A DNA stretch of 8,833 nucleotides from Actinomycetes bacterium. GTDB lineage: Bacteria; Actinomycetota; Thermoleophilia; BMS3ABIN01. The notes below the pieces were generated by a model. That model saw only the letters and a program-made list of their open reading frames with translations. It searched no databases and had not been told where the DNA came from. Of this stretch, positions 1 through 6,663 are shown piece by piece. A program made the translations under genes and the position numbers. Position 1 is the first letter of the stretch. Each line of letters begins with the position of its first letter. The stretch covers positions 1-8,833 of the forward strand of contig JAJYLK010000032.1 of NCBI GenBank assembly GCA_021787775.1, read 5' to 3'.

Positions 1-696
1 TCGGTGGAAGAGGTGCTCTACCCGGCGATGGAGGACTACCAGCTGGACATCATCATCGGCCAGGGTCCCAGCGCCCGCACCATCCGCCTGGACGTGCCGC
101 CGTTCACCATGGTCGGCGCCACCACGCGCGCCGGGCTGATCACCACGCCGCTGAGAGACCGCTTTGGCGTCACCCACCGGCTGGAGTATTACAATGCGGC
201 AGAGCTGTCAAAAATCGCCGCTCGTTCCGCATCCATCCTTGGGGTCGAAGCCGAGGAGGACGGCCTGATGGAGATCGCCGGCCGCTCGCGGGGCACGCCG
301 CGCGTCTGCAACCGGCTGCTCAGGCGCGTACGGGATTATGCGCAGGTGAAAGCCGAAGGCCGCATCACCCGCGACATCGCCCGCAGCGCGCTCGGGCTGC
401 TGGAAGTGGACGGCGAGGGTCTGGACAAGGTCGACCGGGAGATCCTGCGGCTGATCATCGAGAAGTTCGACGGCGGCCCTGTCGGCCTGAGTACGCTGGC
501 AGTGGCTGTGGGCGAGGAACGTGACACCATCGAGGATGTCTACGAACCATATCTGCTGCAGCGCGGCATGCTGAAACGGACCCCGCGCGGCCGCGTCGTC
601 ACGCGGCTGGCCTACGAGCATCTGGGCGCCGCGGCGCCCGGTGCGGCGGGCGGACAGGGCAGGGAGGCGCCGGCCGCGGAGGAGAAGCTTTTCTAG
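1..696 (+). CDS. ruvB: Holliday junction branch migration helicase RuvB, C-terminal two thirds (5' end outside window)
   Basis: RuvB is the AAA+ ring motor that, with RuvA, drives branch migration of Holliday junctions during recombinational repair in the cytoplasm. The reading frame is open from base 1 and enters just after where the Walker B DEIHR box would be, so about 110-120 N-terminal residues, including Walker A, are missing. Visible parts, counted from the first codon, are [12 protein letters not shown] (2-13), sensor 1 GATTRAG (39-45), the arginine-finger segment PLRDRFG (50-56), sensor 2 [12 protein letters not shown] (98-109), and the winged-helix DNA-binding domain that ends in [17 protein letters not shown]. 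Family members usually have Ala where this one has Cys103. After the winged helix comes a low-complexity Ala/Gly tail ending in EEKLF. ruvA and ruvC probably lie upstream, as in most bacteria. No clear intrinsic terminator follows the stop. Identification is secure; only the start is unseen. Confidence 0.97.
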   Translation, partial: SVEEVLYPAMEDYQLDIIIGQGPSARTIRLDVPPFTMVGATTRAGLITTPLRDRFGVTHRLEYYNAAELSKIAARSASILGVEAEEDGLMEIAGRSRGTPRVCNRLLRRVRDYAQVKAEGRITRDIARSALGLLEVDGEGLDKVDREILRLIIEKFDGGPVGLSTLAVAVGEERDTIEDVYEPYLLQRGMLKRTPRGRVVTRLAYEHLGAAAPGAAGGQGREAPAAEEKLF

Positions 697-751
697 CCGG
701 CGTGACGGCGCCCTGGCGCAGCCCCGCGGATTTTGCCGGCCGCTGCGTCAT

Positions 752-783
752 TTTACACATTGTTAACAATGCCGATTTATAAT
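752..783 (+). promoter_or_regulatory. Promoter of the MMPL exporter gene, 20-bp spacer
   Basis: TTTACA (752-757, 5/6 match to the sigma70-type -35) and TATAAT (778-783, 6/6) are separated by 20 bp. They lie in an AT-rich island in otherwise GC-rich DNA between ruvB and the exporter. The expected transcription start is near 790, leaving a leader of about 70 nt. The spacer is 3 bp longer than optimal and holds a perfect palindrome. This layout is typical of promoters activated by MerR-family regulators through DNA distortion. A weaker ATTTAT at 775-780 would give a 17-bp spacer but matches only 3/6. Confidence is good that this is a promoter; the regulator class is inference. Confidence 0.65.
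758..771. promoter_or_regulatory. Perfect 14-bp palindrome CATTGTTAACAATG, candidate operator
   Basis: The sequence equals its own reverse complement across all 14 positions, centred between 764 and 765, and starts directly after the -35 hexamer. It fills most of the spacer between -35 and -10. A bound dimer would either block polymerase (TetR or MarR type) or realign the promoter elements (MerR type). A similar half-site, GTGAACAAT, occurs at 802-810 and matches GTTAACAAT (762-770) at 8 of 9 bases, exactly 40 bp downstream. No regulator gene lies in the window, so the protein that binds here is unknown. Confidence 0.55.
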
Positions 784-831
784 GCTGCGAGTAATTCCTG
801 CGTGAACAATACTTCCGGGAGGGTATCAATC

Positions 832-867
832 TTGGCTGTGAATGATGCGAGGATCGCCTGTGTTTAG
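832..867 (+). CDS. Possible short leader ORF (11 codons) overlapping the exporter start
   Basis: A strong Shine-Dalgarno-like GGGAGGG at 817-823 stands 8 nt before a TTG codon at 832. This opens a frame of 11 codons, reading as LAVNDARIACV with the first residue as Met, and ends with TAG at 865-867. It overlaps the likely GTG start of the exporter at 860 in a different frame, so terminating ribosomes could re-initiate on the exporter. The same frame can be extended back to a GTG at 802 that lacks an SD. The ORF is very short and could be chance. It is listed because the SD has no other well-spaced start codon. Confidence 0.2.
   Translation: MAVNDARIACV
849..854 (+). promoter_or_regulatory. 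Ribosome binding site deciding the exporter start (GAGGAT)
   Basis: GAGGAT lies 5 nt before the GTG at 860. The two upstream in-frame ATGs at 842 and 845 have no SD at a usable distance; GGGAGGG at 817-823 is 18 nt or more away. An in-frame TGA at 839-841 rules out anything longer. Starting at 860 gives MFSALARFSVRFRW, which fits the usual N-terminus of MMPL proteins. Confidence 0.6.
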
Positions 868-3235
868 CGCCCTCGCCCGCTTTTCCGTCCGCTTCCGCTG
901 GCTGGTGATCGCCGCCTGGATCATCGCCGTGCCGGTGGTGCTCAAGACGCTGCCGTCCCTGTCGAGCGTCACCCAGTCCAACAATTCGCAGTTCCTGCCG
1001 GCCGACTCGCCCAGCATGCAGGCCGCGCAGCAGGCAGGGCCGTTCCAGGGCAAGCAGACCACTTCGACGTCGACAATCGTCGTGGAGCGGGCATCGGGTC
1101 CGCTGACCGCGGCGGACCAGCAGGCGGTCATGCGCCTGGAACAGGCCGTGGCCAAGATCCCCGAAGTCAGCACCGTGCGGGACCAGGGGGTTTCGGCGGA
1201 CGGCCAGGCCGGTGAGGCGATGGTGGGCGTCAACGCTGATTTCGGCACCGGGGCCCAGGCAGTCGTCTCCAGTATCCGCGCTGCATTCAACCAGGCTGGA
1301 GCGCCGCCGGGACTGACCTTCCACCTCACCGGGAGGCTGGCGCAGTCGGTGGATGCCAACGCTACCGGCGACCGTTCCCGCAGCTCCGCCCAGAACTATT
1401 CGATCCTGCTGATCATCATCTTGTTGCTGATCGTCTACCGCTCGCTGATGGCGCCGCTGGTGACGCTGCTGCCGGCGGGCATCTCGCTGGCGCTCTCCGG
1501 GCCGCTGATCGCCGAGTCCACCAAGCTGGGGCTGCAGGCTTCAGAGATCACGCAGATCCTGCTGATCGTGCTCATCCTGGGAGCGGGCACCGACTACGGC
1601 CTGTTCCTGGTATTCCGCGTCCGCGAGGAGCTGCGTGGCGGACTGGCGCCAATGGACGCAGTGGTCCAGGCGATGTCGCGCGTGGGTGAATCGATTACCT
1701 TTTCCGCTTTTACCGTCATGGCGGCGCTGCTGAGCCTGCTGCTGGCCACCTTTGGCATCTACAAGGGGATCGGCCCGGGGCTGGCGATCGGGCTGGCCGT
1801 GATGCTGCTGGCGGCGCTTACCTTCCTTCCGGCTCTGCTGGCGGTGTTCGGCCGGGCGGTTTTCTGGCCGTCCAACCTGAAGCGGCCGCAGAAGAGCGGT
1901 CTCTGGGGCCGGCTGGCGGTACGCATCGTCAAGCATCCTGTGGTGACCTTGATCCTCGGCATCGTCCTGTTCGGCGCGCTGGCAGCCGGTATCGCCGGCT
2001 ATCAGACGACCGGCTTCTCCGACAACAGCTCCAGCAACTCCGGCAGCGACTCCGCCCAGGGAACCGCGGTTCTCGCCAGGCATTTCCCGGCGGCCAATGA
2101 CAATCCCGAAAGCCTGCTGCTCACTTTCAGCCAGCCGGTCTGGAACAACCTCGCCGTCGTGGCTACCGCGGAGCAGGAACTGAAAGCCTCGCCGGTGTTC
2201 AGCACCGTCGGCGGACCTTTTGCCGGCGGCAAGGCTTCGCTGACGCCGCAGCAGCTGTTGCGTCTGCATGACCTGCTGGGTCCGGCGGCTTCGCTGCCGC
2301 CGACGCCGCCGCCGGGACTGAAATCGCTCGCGGGGCTGAAATTGCCTGCCGGTGTTACACCCACCCAGGTCTACCAGCTGTACCGTTCGACGGCGCAGTT
2401 CATCAGCCCGGATGGCCGCACGGTGCAGTTTTACGGCCAGCTGAGCGCGGGCGCCGCCGGCTCCAGCGAGGCGATGCACGCGGTGCCGGATGTGCGGGCG
2501 CAGCTGAACCGGGTCGCGGGTGATGTGGGCGCCGCCAAAAACGGCGTGGCCGGCCAGGACGCCGCCGCCTTCGACGTCAGCAGCGCGGCCACGTCGGACC
2601 TGTGGCGCATCGTCCCGATCGTCCTGGTGATCATCGCGGCGCTGCTGGCGGTGATGCTCAGAAGCCTGGTCGCCCCCTGGTATCTGATCGCGACCGTCGG
2701 CTTTTCCTATATTTCTTCACTGGGATTCGCGATGATCGTGTTCGTCCACTGGGGCGGGCAGGGAGGACTCAACTTCATCCTGCCGTTTTTGATGTTCGTC
2801 TTTTCCATGGCATTGGGGGAGGATTACAACATCCTGGTGATGAGCCGCATCCGCGAGGAGGCCCACAACCACGCATCGCTGCGCGATGCGGTAGCCAGGG
2901 CCATCAGCATCACCGGTGGCACTGTTACCTCCGCCGGACTGATCCTGGCCGGCACCTTTTTCGTGCTGGGCATCAGCGGTGGCAACCCGCAGGTGGAGCA
3001 GATCGGCTTCGCCATCGCCTTCGGCATCATGCTCGACACGTTCTTCGTGCGCACGCTGCTGGTGCCGTCCGTGGTGGTGCTGCTGGGAAGGTGGAACTGG
3101 TGGCCGTCGAAACTCTGCCGGCGGGAACCGGCTGCCTGCGGTGAAGTCGATGCCGCGCCGGTTGCGGAAGACGCCGGCGGGGCGCCCGAGGCGCCGCTGG
3201 CGACCGGGAAGCCGGAGCTGGATACGGGGAACTAG
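860..3235 (+). CDS. MMPL/RND-superfamily exporter (YdfJ/MmpL-like)
   Basis: This is a 12-helix proton-driven membrane exporter of the MMPL family (RND superfamily). Relatives move lipids, glycolipids, siderophores or drugs across the cytoplasmic membrane; the substrate here cannot be told. From the GTG at 860 it is 791 residues. TM1 is at about 13-33, followed by a soluble porter domain at about 35-175. TM2-6 follow at about 180-330, TM7 at about 355-375, a second soluble domain at about 378-580, and TM8-12 at about 584-745. Each half has the proton-relay Asp-Tyr pair: D245-Y246 in GAGTDYGLFL and D655-Y656 in ALGEDYNIL. The latter aligns with the second DY pair of MmpL3. Helix 12 ends in the typical LDTFFVRTLLVPS and RWNWWP. 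An Ala/Glu/Pro-rich tail of about 45 residues follows. The gene has its own promoter and is not co-transcribed with its neighbours; it converges on the DUF3048 gene. An ATG at 842 would add six residues and is the alternative start. Confidence 0.93.
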   Translation: MFSALARFSVRFRWLVIAAWIIAVPVVLKTLPSLSSVTQSNNSQFLPADSPSMQAAQQAGPFQGKQTTSTSTIVVERASGPLTAADQQAVMRLEQAVAKIPEVSTVRDQGVSADGQAGEAMVGVNADFGTGAQAVVSSIRAAFNQAGAPPGLTFHLTGRLAQSVDANATGDRSRSSAQNYSILLIIILLLIVYRSLMAPLVTLLPAGISLALSGPLIAESTKLGLQASEITQILLIVLILGAGTDYGLFLVFRVREELRGGLAPMDAVVQAMSRVGESITFSAFTVMAALLSLLLATFGIYKGIGPGLAIGLAVMLLAALTFLPALLAVFGRAVFWPSNLKRPQKSGLWGRLAVRIVKHPVVTLILGIVLFGALAAGIAGYQTTGFSDNSSSNSGSDSAQGTAVLARHFPAANDNPESLLLTFSQPVWNNLAVVATAEQELKASPVFSTVGGPFAGGKASLTPQQLLRLHDLLGPAASLPPTPPPGLKSLAGLKLPAGVTPTQVYQLYRSTAQFISPDGRTVQFYGQLSAGAAGSSEAMHAVPDVRAQLNRVAGDVGAAKNGVAGQDAAAFDVSSAATSDLWRIVPIVLVIIAALLAVMLRSLVAPWYLIATVGFSYISSLGFAMIVFVHWGGQGGLNFILPFLMFVFSMALGEDYNILVMSRIREEAHNHASLRDAVARAISITGGTVTSAGLILAGTFFVLGISGGNPQVEQIGFAIAFGIMLDTFFVRTLLVPSVVVLLGRWNWWPSKLCRREPAACGEVDAAPVAEDAGGAPEAPLATGKPELDTGN
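3232..3235. other. Shared CTAG: overlapping convergent stop codons
   Basis: The exporter stops with TAG at 3233-3235 and the minus-strand DUF3048 gene stops with TAG read from 3234 to 3232. The two stops overlap inside the self-complementary tetranucleotide CTAG. There is no intergenic space, so each transcript must end inside, or run antisense into, the other gene. Confidence 0.9.
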
Positions 3236-4383
3236 CTCCAGGAAGCCTTGAAATCCGTCGGCACGACCTGAACCCAGGTCTGCCCCACGTCCAGCGGGAT
3301 CGGTTGGCCGCTGGCATCCACGTAAGTTGTGACGTCATCCCTCGCGGGCCGCTGCCACTGGCCGCTGATTACCTGCCCGTCACGGAAGACCAGCACCCTG
3401 CCGCTGCCAGTCATGGCGAAATCCAGACCCCGTTCGCCGCTGGCATCCTCGACGATATTGCTGGTAGTCACCTGCACATACTGGATGATGACGTTCTTGG
3501 GCGCGATCTGCTGGCCGTTGGCGGCGTCCTTCTGCTGCTCGCCGTCCACGGAGCGTAGCCAGCTGTTGCTGCTGGCGTCGTATGTGTAGCTGACGCTGGC
3601 CCACGGCGAGTAGGGGACCGAGATCCTGGTGATCTGCGCCTGGACCGGGGGCGAGTCCGCTTTGAATGCCGGTCCCACGATGTTCGCCTGCACGGACAGT
3701 CCTCCATCGGCGGCGGCTTTGCGCAGCGCCGTTGTGCTGGTCATCAGGTTGTGCGGCGCGAAGCGGTCGTTGACGCGGTGAAAGGCGGCGGAAAAGCTGC
3801 TGTCGGTCATGTTGGGAACGTATGCGGCGGCGGCTCTCAGCCTGGCGGTCGTGCCCTGACTGGAGCCGGAATTCACCAGCAGCGCGCCGTATTCGGGCGT
3901 CAGCTCCAGGTCGATCAGCCGCGCGCTTCTGACCGGCCCCACGGTGGCGGCGTCATGGCAGGCGAAGACGGCGTTGTAGCGGGTGATCTGCCCTTCCGCC
4001 ATCTCCTCGTAGACGAAATCGGCCTGGCTCAGGCCGGCTTGCGGCCGCGCCGCGGGCGCGTTGTCGATCTGTACCACCAGCGGCCGGTTCATGGTGCTGC
4101 TGCGATCGTTGGTCCGGGAGCCGTCGAGCGGACAGCTATAGGCGAGCGGCGCTGGCGGTGGCGGTGTGGTGGCGGTCGGGGATGTCGCCACCGTGGCGAT
4201 GGCCGCCGCCGGCGGTTGCCGCGAACGCCAGACTGCCCAGGCGACAAACGCGATGGCAAGCACCAGAAGAATAATCAGGCTTACTGTTATCCATCTGTTA
4301 TATCGGCCGGGAATCGAGGCGAGCTTCTTTCCGGAAGGAGTCACGAACCAGATGAGAGTAGCGAAACGGTCCTGGAAAGTCAA
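3232..4383 (-). CDS. Membrane-anchored DUF3048-domain (YerB-like) protein
   Basis: The family, typified by Bacillus YerB, has no established biochemical role that I can state; it is usually a lipoprotein or otherwise anchored outside the membrane. From the TTG start the protein is 383 residues. It has a short basic N-terminus, a membrane helix at 31-52 followed by WRSRQ, a Thr/Pro linker to about 80, and YSCPLDG at 82-88. The N-terminal DUF3048 domain carries RPLVVQIDNAPAARPQAGLS (100-119), FVYEEMAEGQITRYNAVF (123-140) and GPVRSAR (149-155). The C-terminal DUF3048 domain carries VIIQYVQV (298-305), GSGRVLVFRDG (327-337), GQW (341-343) and GQTWVQVVP (367-375). No lipobox is visible, so it is probably held by an uncleaved signal anchor with both domains outside. 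The start is uncertain: TTG at 4383 has no SD, and GTG at 4344 (residue 14) is the alternative, also without one. No other ATG, GTG or TTG lies in frame between 4383 and queH. Confidence 0.88.
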   Translation of the reverse strand: MTFQDRFATLIWFVTPSGKKLASIPGRYNRWITVSLIILLVLAIAFVAWAVWRSRQPPAAAIATVATSPTATTPPPPAPLAYSCPLDGSRTNDRSSTMNRPLVVQIDNAPAARPQAGLSQADFVYEEMAEGQITRYNAVFACHDAATVGPVRSARLIDLELTPEYGALLVNSGSSQGTTARLRAAAAYVPNMTDSSFSAAFHRVNDRFAPHNLMTSTTALRKAAADGGLSVQANIVGPAFKADSPPVQAQITRISVPYSPWASVSYTYDASSNSWLRSVDGEQQKDAANGQQIAPKNVIIQYVQVTTSNIVEDASGERGLDFAMTGSGRVLVFRDGQVISGQWQRPARDDVTTYVDASGQPIPLDVGQTWVQVVPTDFKASWS

Positions 4384-4389
4384 AACTGA

Positions 4390-4401
4390 CGCGGTACCGC
4401 G
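4390..4401. promoter_or_regulatory. 12-bp perfect palindrome CGCGGTACCGCG upstream of DUF3048 gene
   Basis: This self-complementary 12-mer lies 6 bp before the TTG start of the DUF3048 gene, inside the 112-bp divergent gap between that gene and queH. It could be an operator, or a hairpin in the DUF3048 leader. In a GC-rich genome a 12-bp GC-rich palindrome is only mildly surprising. I see no convincing minus-strand -10/-35 pair for this gene. Confidence 0.2.
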
Positions 4402-4459
4402 GGGGCCGGCGGGCGGGAGAATCTGTCCCTCCGGGATGCGGAAAAAGGAAATGCCGCAG

Positions 4460-4488
4460 TTACCGCAGGCACCGGGCTTTGCTAGAAT
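4460..4488 (+). promoter_or_regulatory. Putative promoter of queH-queA, -10 next to the start codon
   Basis: TAGAAT (4483-4488, 5/6 match to TATAAT) is preceded at 17 bp by a weak -35, TTACCG (4460-4465, 3/6). Transcription would start about 7 nt downstream, at or just before the queH ATG at 4496, giving a leaderless or almost leaderless mRNA. This agrees with the lack of an SD at a useful distance; AGG directly touches the ATG. The weak -35 keeps confidence moderate. Confidence 0.4.
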
Positions 4489-4495
4489 TTGCAGG

Positions 4496-5083
4496 ATGTC
4501 TTCTTTTACGAAAATGAATCTGCTGCTTCACATCTGCTGCGCGCCCTGCTCCACCGCCACCGTCGAGGCCTGGCGGCAGGACGGCGTCCGCCTGACCGGC
4601 GTCTATTTCAATCCCAACATCCAGCCGCTGGGCGAGCACCAGCGCCGCTACGATACGCTGCTGGCTTACGCCAGCAAGATCCGGCTGCCGCTGATCGGCG
4701 AGCCGGAATATGATGTCACAGCCTGGCTGCGGATGGTGGCCGGCAACGACACCGGTCCGGCGCGCTGCCGCCTCTGCATCCGCCAGCGGCTGGAGCACAC
4801 GGCGCAGTTGAGCGCCACCGCCGGCATGGATGCATTCAGCACGTCGCTGCTGGTGAGCCCTTACCAGCAGCACGAGATCATCAGGGAAGAAGGCGAGCGC
4901 GCCGGCCGGGAGGCAGGGGTCGAGTTCGCTTACCGCGATCTGAGGCCGGCCTACCGCCGCAGCGTCGGGCTGGCGCGCGCGGCCGGGCTCTACCGGCAGA
5001 AATATTGCGGCTGCATCTACAGCGAGGCGGAAGCGGCTGCGAAGCCGCGGCGGCCGAAACCGGCGTCCAGGGGGCGGACGTAA
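4496..5083 (+). CDS. queH: Epoxyqueuosine reductase QueH (DUF208 family)
   Basis: QueH performs the last step of queuosine synthesis, reducing epoxyqueuosine in the tRNA anticodon to queuosine. It is the cobalamin-independent, iron-sulfur-dependent alternative to QueG. From ATG 4496 it has 195 residues, normal for the family. Signature motifs are LLLHICCAPCS (9-19), YFNPNIQP followed by EHQRRY, RCRLC (C91, C94), FSTSLLVSPYQ, and YCGC (C171, C173). The cysteines of these motifs bind the metal centres in the family. It ends in a short basic tail. A second ATG at 4514 starts directly at MNLLLH and would remove six residues; the frame is also open far upstream, but homology begins here. Its stop lies 3 nt before the queA start, and both act on the same tRNA intermediate, so they form an operon. 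The DUF3048 gene is divergent. Confidence 0.93.
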   Translation: MSSFTKMNLLLHICCAPCSTATVEAWRQDGVRLTGVYFNPNIQPLGEHQRRYDTLLAYASKIRLPLIGEPEYDVTAWLRMVAGNDTGPARCRLCIRQRLEHTAQLSATAGMDAFSTSLLVSPYQQHEIIREEGERAGREAGVEFAYRDLRPAYRRSVGLARAAGLYRQKYCGCIYSEAEAAAKPRRPKPASRGRT

Positions 5084-5086
5084 GCC

Positions 5087-6109
5087 GTGCTCACCAGCGA
5101 GCTGGACTACCACCTGCCTCCGGAGCTGATCGCGCAGCATCCGCTGGTTCCCCGTGACAGCAGCCGCCTGATGGTCTTTGAGCGCAACAGCGGCCGGCTG
5201 CAGCACCGGAAGATGCGCGACCTGCCGGCTTTCCTGAGCCCGGGGGATATCCTTGCCTACAACCAGTCGCGCGTGCTGCGGGCGCGGGTTTTCGCCCGCA
5301 AGCCCACGGGCGGCCGTGTCGAGATCCTGTTTCTGCGCAAGCGGCAGGCAAGAATCTGGGAGGCGCTGCTGAAGCCCTCCGCCCGCCTGAGCGAGGGCAT
5401 GCGGCTTGAAGTCGATACGGAGGAGTCCGAACCGGTCTTCGAGCTGCTGCGGCGGCTGGGTGAGGGCCGCTGGCTGGTCAGGAACCGCAGCCGGCTGGCG
5501 ACGGGGGAGTTGCTGGAGCGGGTCGGCGAGATGCCACTGCCGCCGTACATCAGGGAAAAGCTCAAGGAGCCGGAGCGCTACCAGACGGTCTACGCCCGGG
5601 AGCCGGGCTCGGCGGCGGCGCCCACCGCCGGGCTTCACTTTACTGAGGAGCTGATCTCTGACATAAAAGCCCAGGGAGTGGCGCTGGCCCCGCTGACCCT
5701 GCACGTCGGTCTGGACACTTTCCGCCCAGTGAGCGAGGGTGATCTTTCGCTGCATGCCATCCACAGCGAGAGCTACAGCGTGCCCGCCGGGAGCTACACG
5801 GCCATCCTGGAGGCGAAGCTTCGCGGCGGCAGGGTCGTGGCCGTCGGCACTACCGCGGTGCGCACGCTGGAAACGGTCTTCAGCGAACCGCCGCGCCCGC
5901 TCGGGGGCGACACCGATCTGTTCATCACGCCGGGTTTCAGGTTCCGGGCCGTGGATGCCCTGCTGACCAATTTTCATCTGCCCCGCTCGACCCTGCTGGC
6001 GCTGGTGATGGCATTTGCCGGCGTCGATGAGACCCGGCGGCTGTATGGCGAGGCGGTCAGGGAGCGCTACCGTTTCTTCAGCTTCGGCGACGCGATGCTG
6101 CTGCTGTAA
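5087..6109 (+). CDS. queA: S-adenosylmethionine:tRNA ribosyltransferase-isomerase QueA
   Basis: QueA transfers and isomerises the ribosyl group of S-adenosylmethionine onto preQ1 at tRNA position 34, making epoxyqueuosine, which QueH then reduces. The protein is full length at 340 residues. Motifs in order are LDYHLPPELIAQHP at the N-terminus, SRVLRARVF, MPLPPYIRE, GSAAAPTAGLHFTEEL (174-189), LHVGLDTFRPV, VGTTAVRTLE, TDLFITPGF (276-284), LLTNFHLPRSTLL and the C-terminal FFSFGDAMLL. It starts with GTG, 3 nt after the queH TAA. A purine-rich GGGGGCGGA at 5070-5078 inside the end of queH serves as a weak SD, so translation is probably coupled to queH. It ends with tandem stops, TAATAA (6107-6112). 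Usually tgt follows at once; here two minus-strand genes intervene. No convincing terminator lies in the 32 bp before the convergent DUF1003 gene. Confidence 0.97.
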   Translation: MLTSELDYHLPPELIAQHPLVPRDSSRLMVFERNSGRLQHRKMRDLPAFLSPGDILAYNQSRVLRARVFARKPTGGRVEILFLRKRQARIWEALLKPSARLSEGMRLEVDTEESEPVFELLRRLGEGRWLVRNRSRLATGELLERVGEMPLPPYIREKLKEPERYQTVYAREPGSAAAPTAGLHFTEELISDIKAQGVALAPLTLHVGLDTFRPVSEGDLSLHAIHSESYSVPAGSYTAILEAKLRGGRVVAVGTTAVRTLETVFSEPPRPLGGDTDLFITPGFRFRAVDALLTNFHLPRSTLLALVMAFAGVDETRRLYGEAVRERYRFFSFGDAMLLL

Positions 6110-6141
6110 TAAGACCCGGACGCCCGGACTGTGTCTGCCGG

Positions 6142-6657
6142 CTACCTGCTCGCCAGGTTGCGCAGGATGTCCATCTGTTCCTCCTGCATCTTCAGCAGCT
6201 CCTTCACCTGGCGGTCGTAGAGCTGTTCCAGTTTCGTGTGCATGGTGTCGAGCCTGTTCTGCAGCCACTCGATCTCTTCCTCCGCCTTGCTGTCAATCTC
6301 GAAATCGCGCTCGCTCTTCAGCCGGTCATGTTCCTCCTGGCGGTTCTGGCTCATCATGATCACCGGCGCCTGGATGGCGGCCAGGCAGGAGAGCACCAGG
6401 TTCAGCAGGATGAACGGATAAGGATCCCAGCCTTTGATGAAAGCCACGCTGTTGAGCAGCATCCACACGCCGAGTACGATCAAGAAGCTGAAGATAAAGC
6501 GCCAGCTGCCCGCCATCTTGGCGAGGGCGTCCGCTGCCCGGTCGCCGAAAGTCAGCCGTTCCTCATGGAGCTTGTTGACATTCCTGACCGTCTTGCCGGT
6601 GACCGGAAGCGGCTGAGACTGCGCACCCGCCGCCGCCGGCGGTGGTTCGGTTGCCAT
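6142..6657 (-). CDS. DUF1003 family membrane protein with C-terminal coiled coil
   Basis: The DUF1003 (COG4420) family consists of small membrane proteins of unknown function. The 171-residue protein has a Pro/Ala-rich N-terminus, then GDRAADALAKMAGSW (38-52). Membrane helices follow at about 53-72 and 81-103, with the family signature DPYPFILLNLVLS (78-90) and QAPVIMMSQNRQ (96-107). A charged, heptad-like helix at about 108-168 is predicted to form a coiled coil and ends at the C-terminus. With two helices, both termini should face the same side, most likely the cytoplasm. The start is ATG 6657, 6 nt after a perfect AGGAGG. An upstream ATG at 6687 is rejected because it lies inside the -10 box. 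The caspase gene lies 171 bp upstream on the same strand, but this gene has its own promoter. It converges on queA. What it does, and whether it works with the caspase, is not known. Confidence 0.88.
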   Translation of the reverse strand: MATEPPPAAAGAQSQPLPVTGKTVRNVNKLHEERLTFGDRAADALAKMAGSWRFIFSFLIVLGVWMLLNSVAFIKGWDPYPFILLNLVLSCLAAIQAPVIMMSQNRQEEHDRLKSERDFEIDSKAEEEIEWLQNRLDTMHTKLEQLYDRQVKELLKMQEEQMDILRNLASR

Positions 6658-6663
6658 TCCATA

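Noticed and set aside
697..751. Intrinsic terminator after ruvB
   Set aside because: GCGC-CCTG-GCGC (about 711-722) and the GCGG/CCGC pairing further on are short and lack a properly placed T-run. They are not strong enough to call in GC-rich DNA.
599..1359. Minus-strand frames covering the ruvB end and the exporter start
   Set aside because: They would run through the promoter with a perfect TATAAT and through two certain genes. No start signal or family resemblance is visible.
1541..2479. A 312-codon minus-strand open frame inside the exporter gene
   Set aside because: It is a shadow of the MMPL reading frame with a low-complexity Arg/Gln composition and no domain signature.
6110..6141. 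Bidirectional terminator between queA and the DUF1003 gene
   Set aside because: The 32-bp gap contains CCGG twice with a 4-nt loop but no longer stem and no T-run on either strand.
4460..6268. A 602-codon open frame on the minus strand
   Set aside because: It lies wholly antisense to queH and queA, both certain genes. Its sequence is rich in Arg, Gln, Ala and Pro with no recognisable motif, the normal result of GC-rich codon use on the opposite strand.
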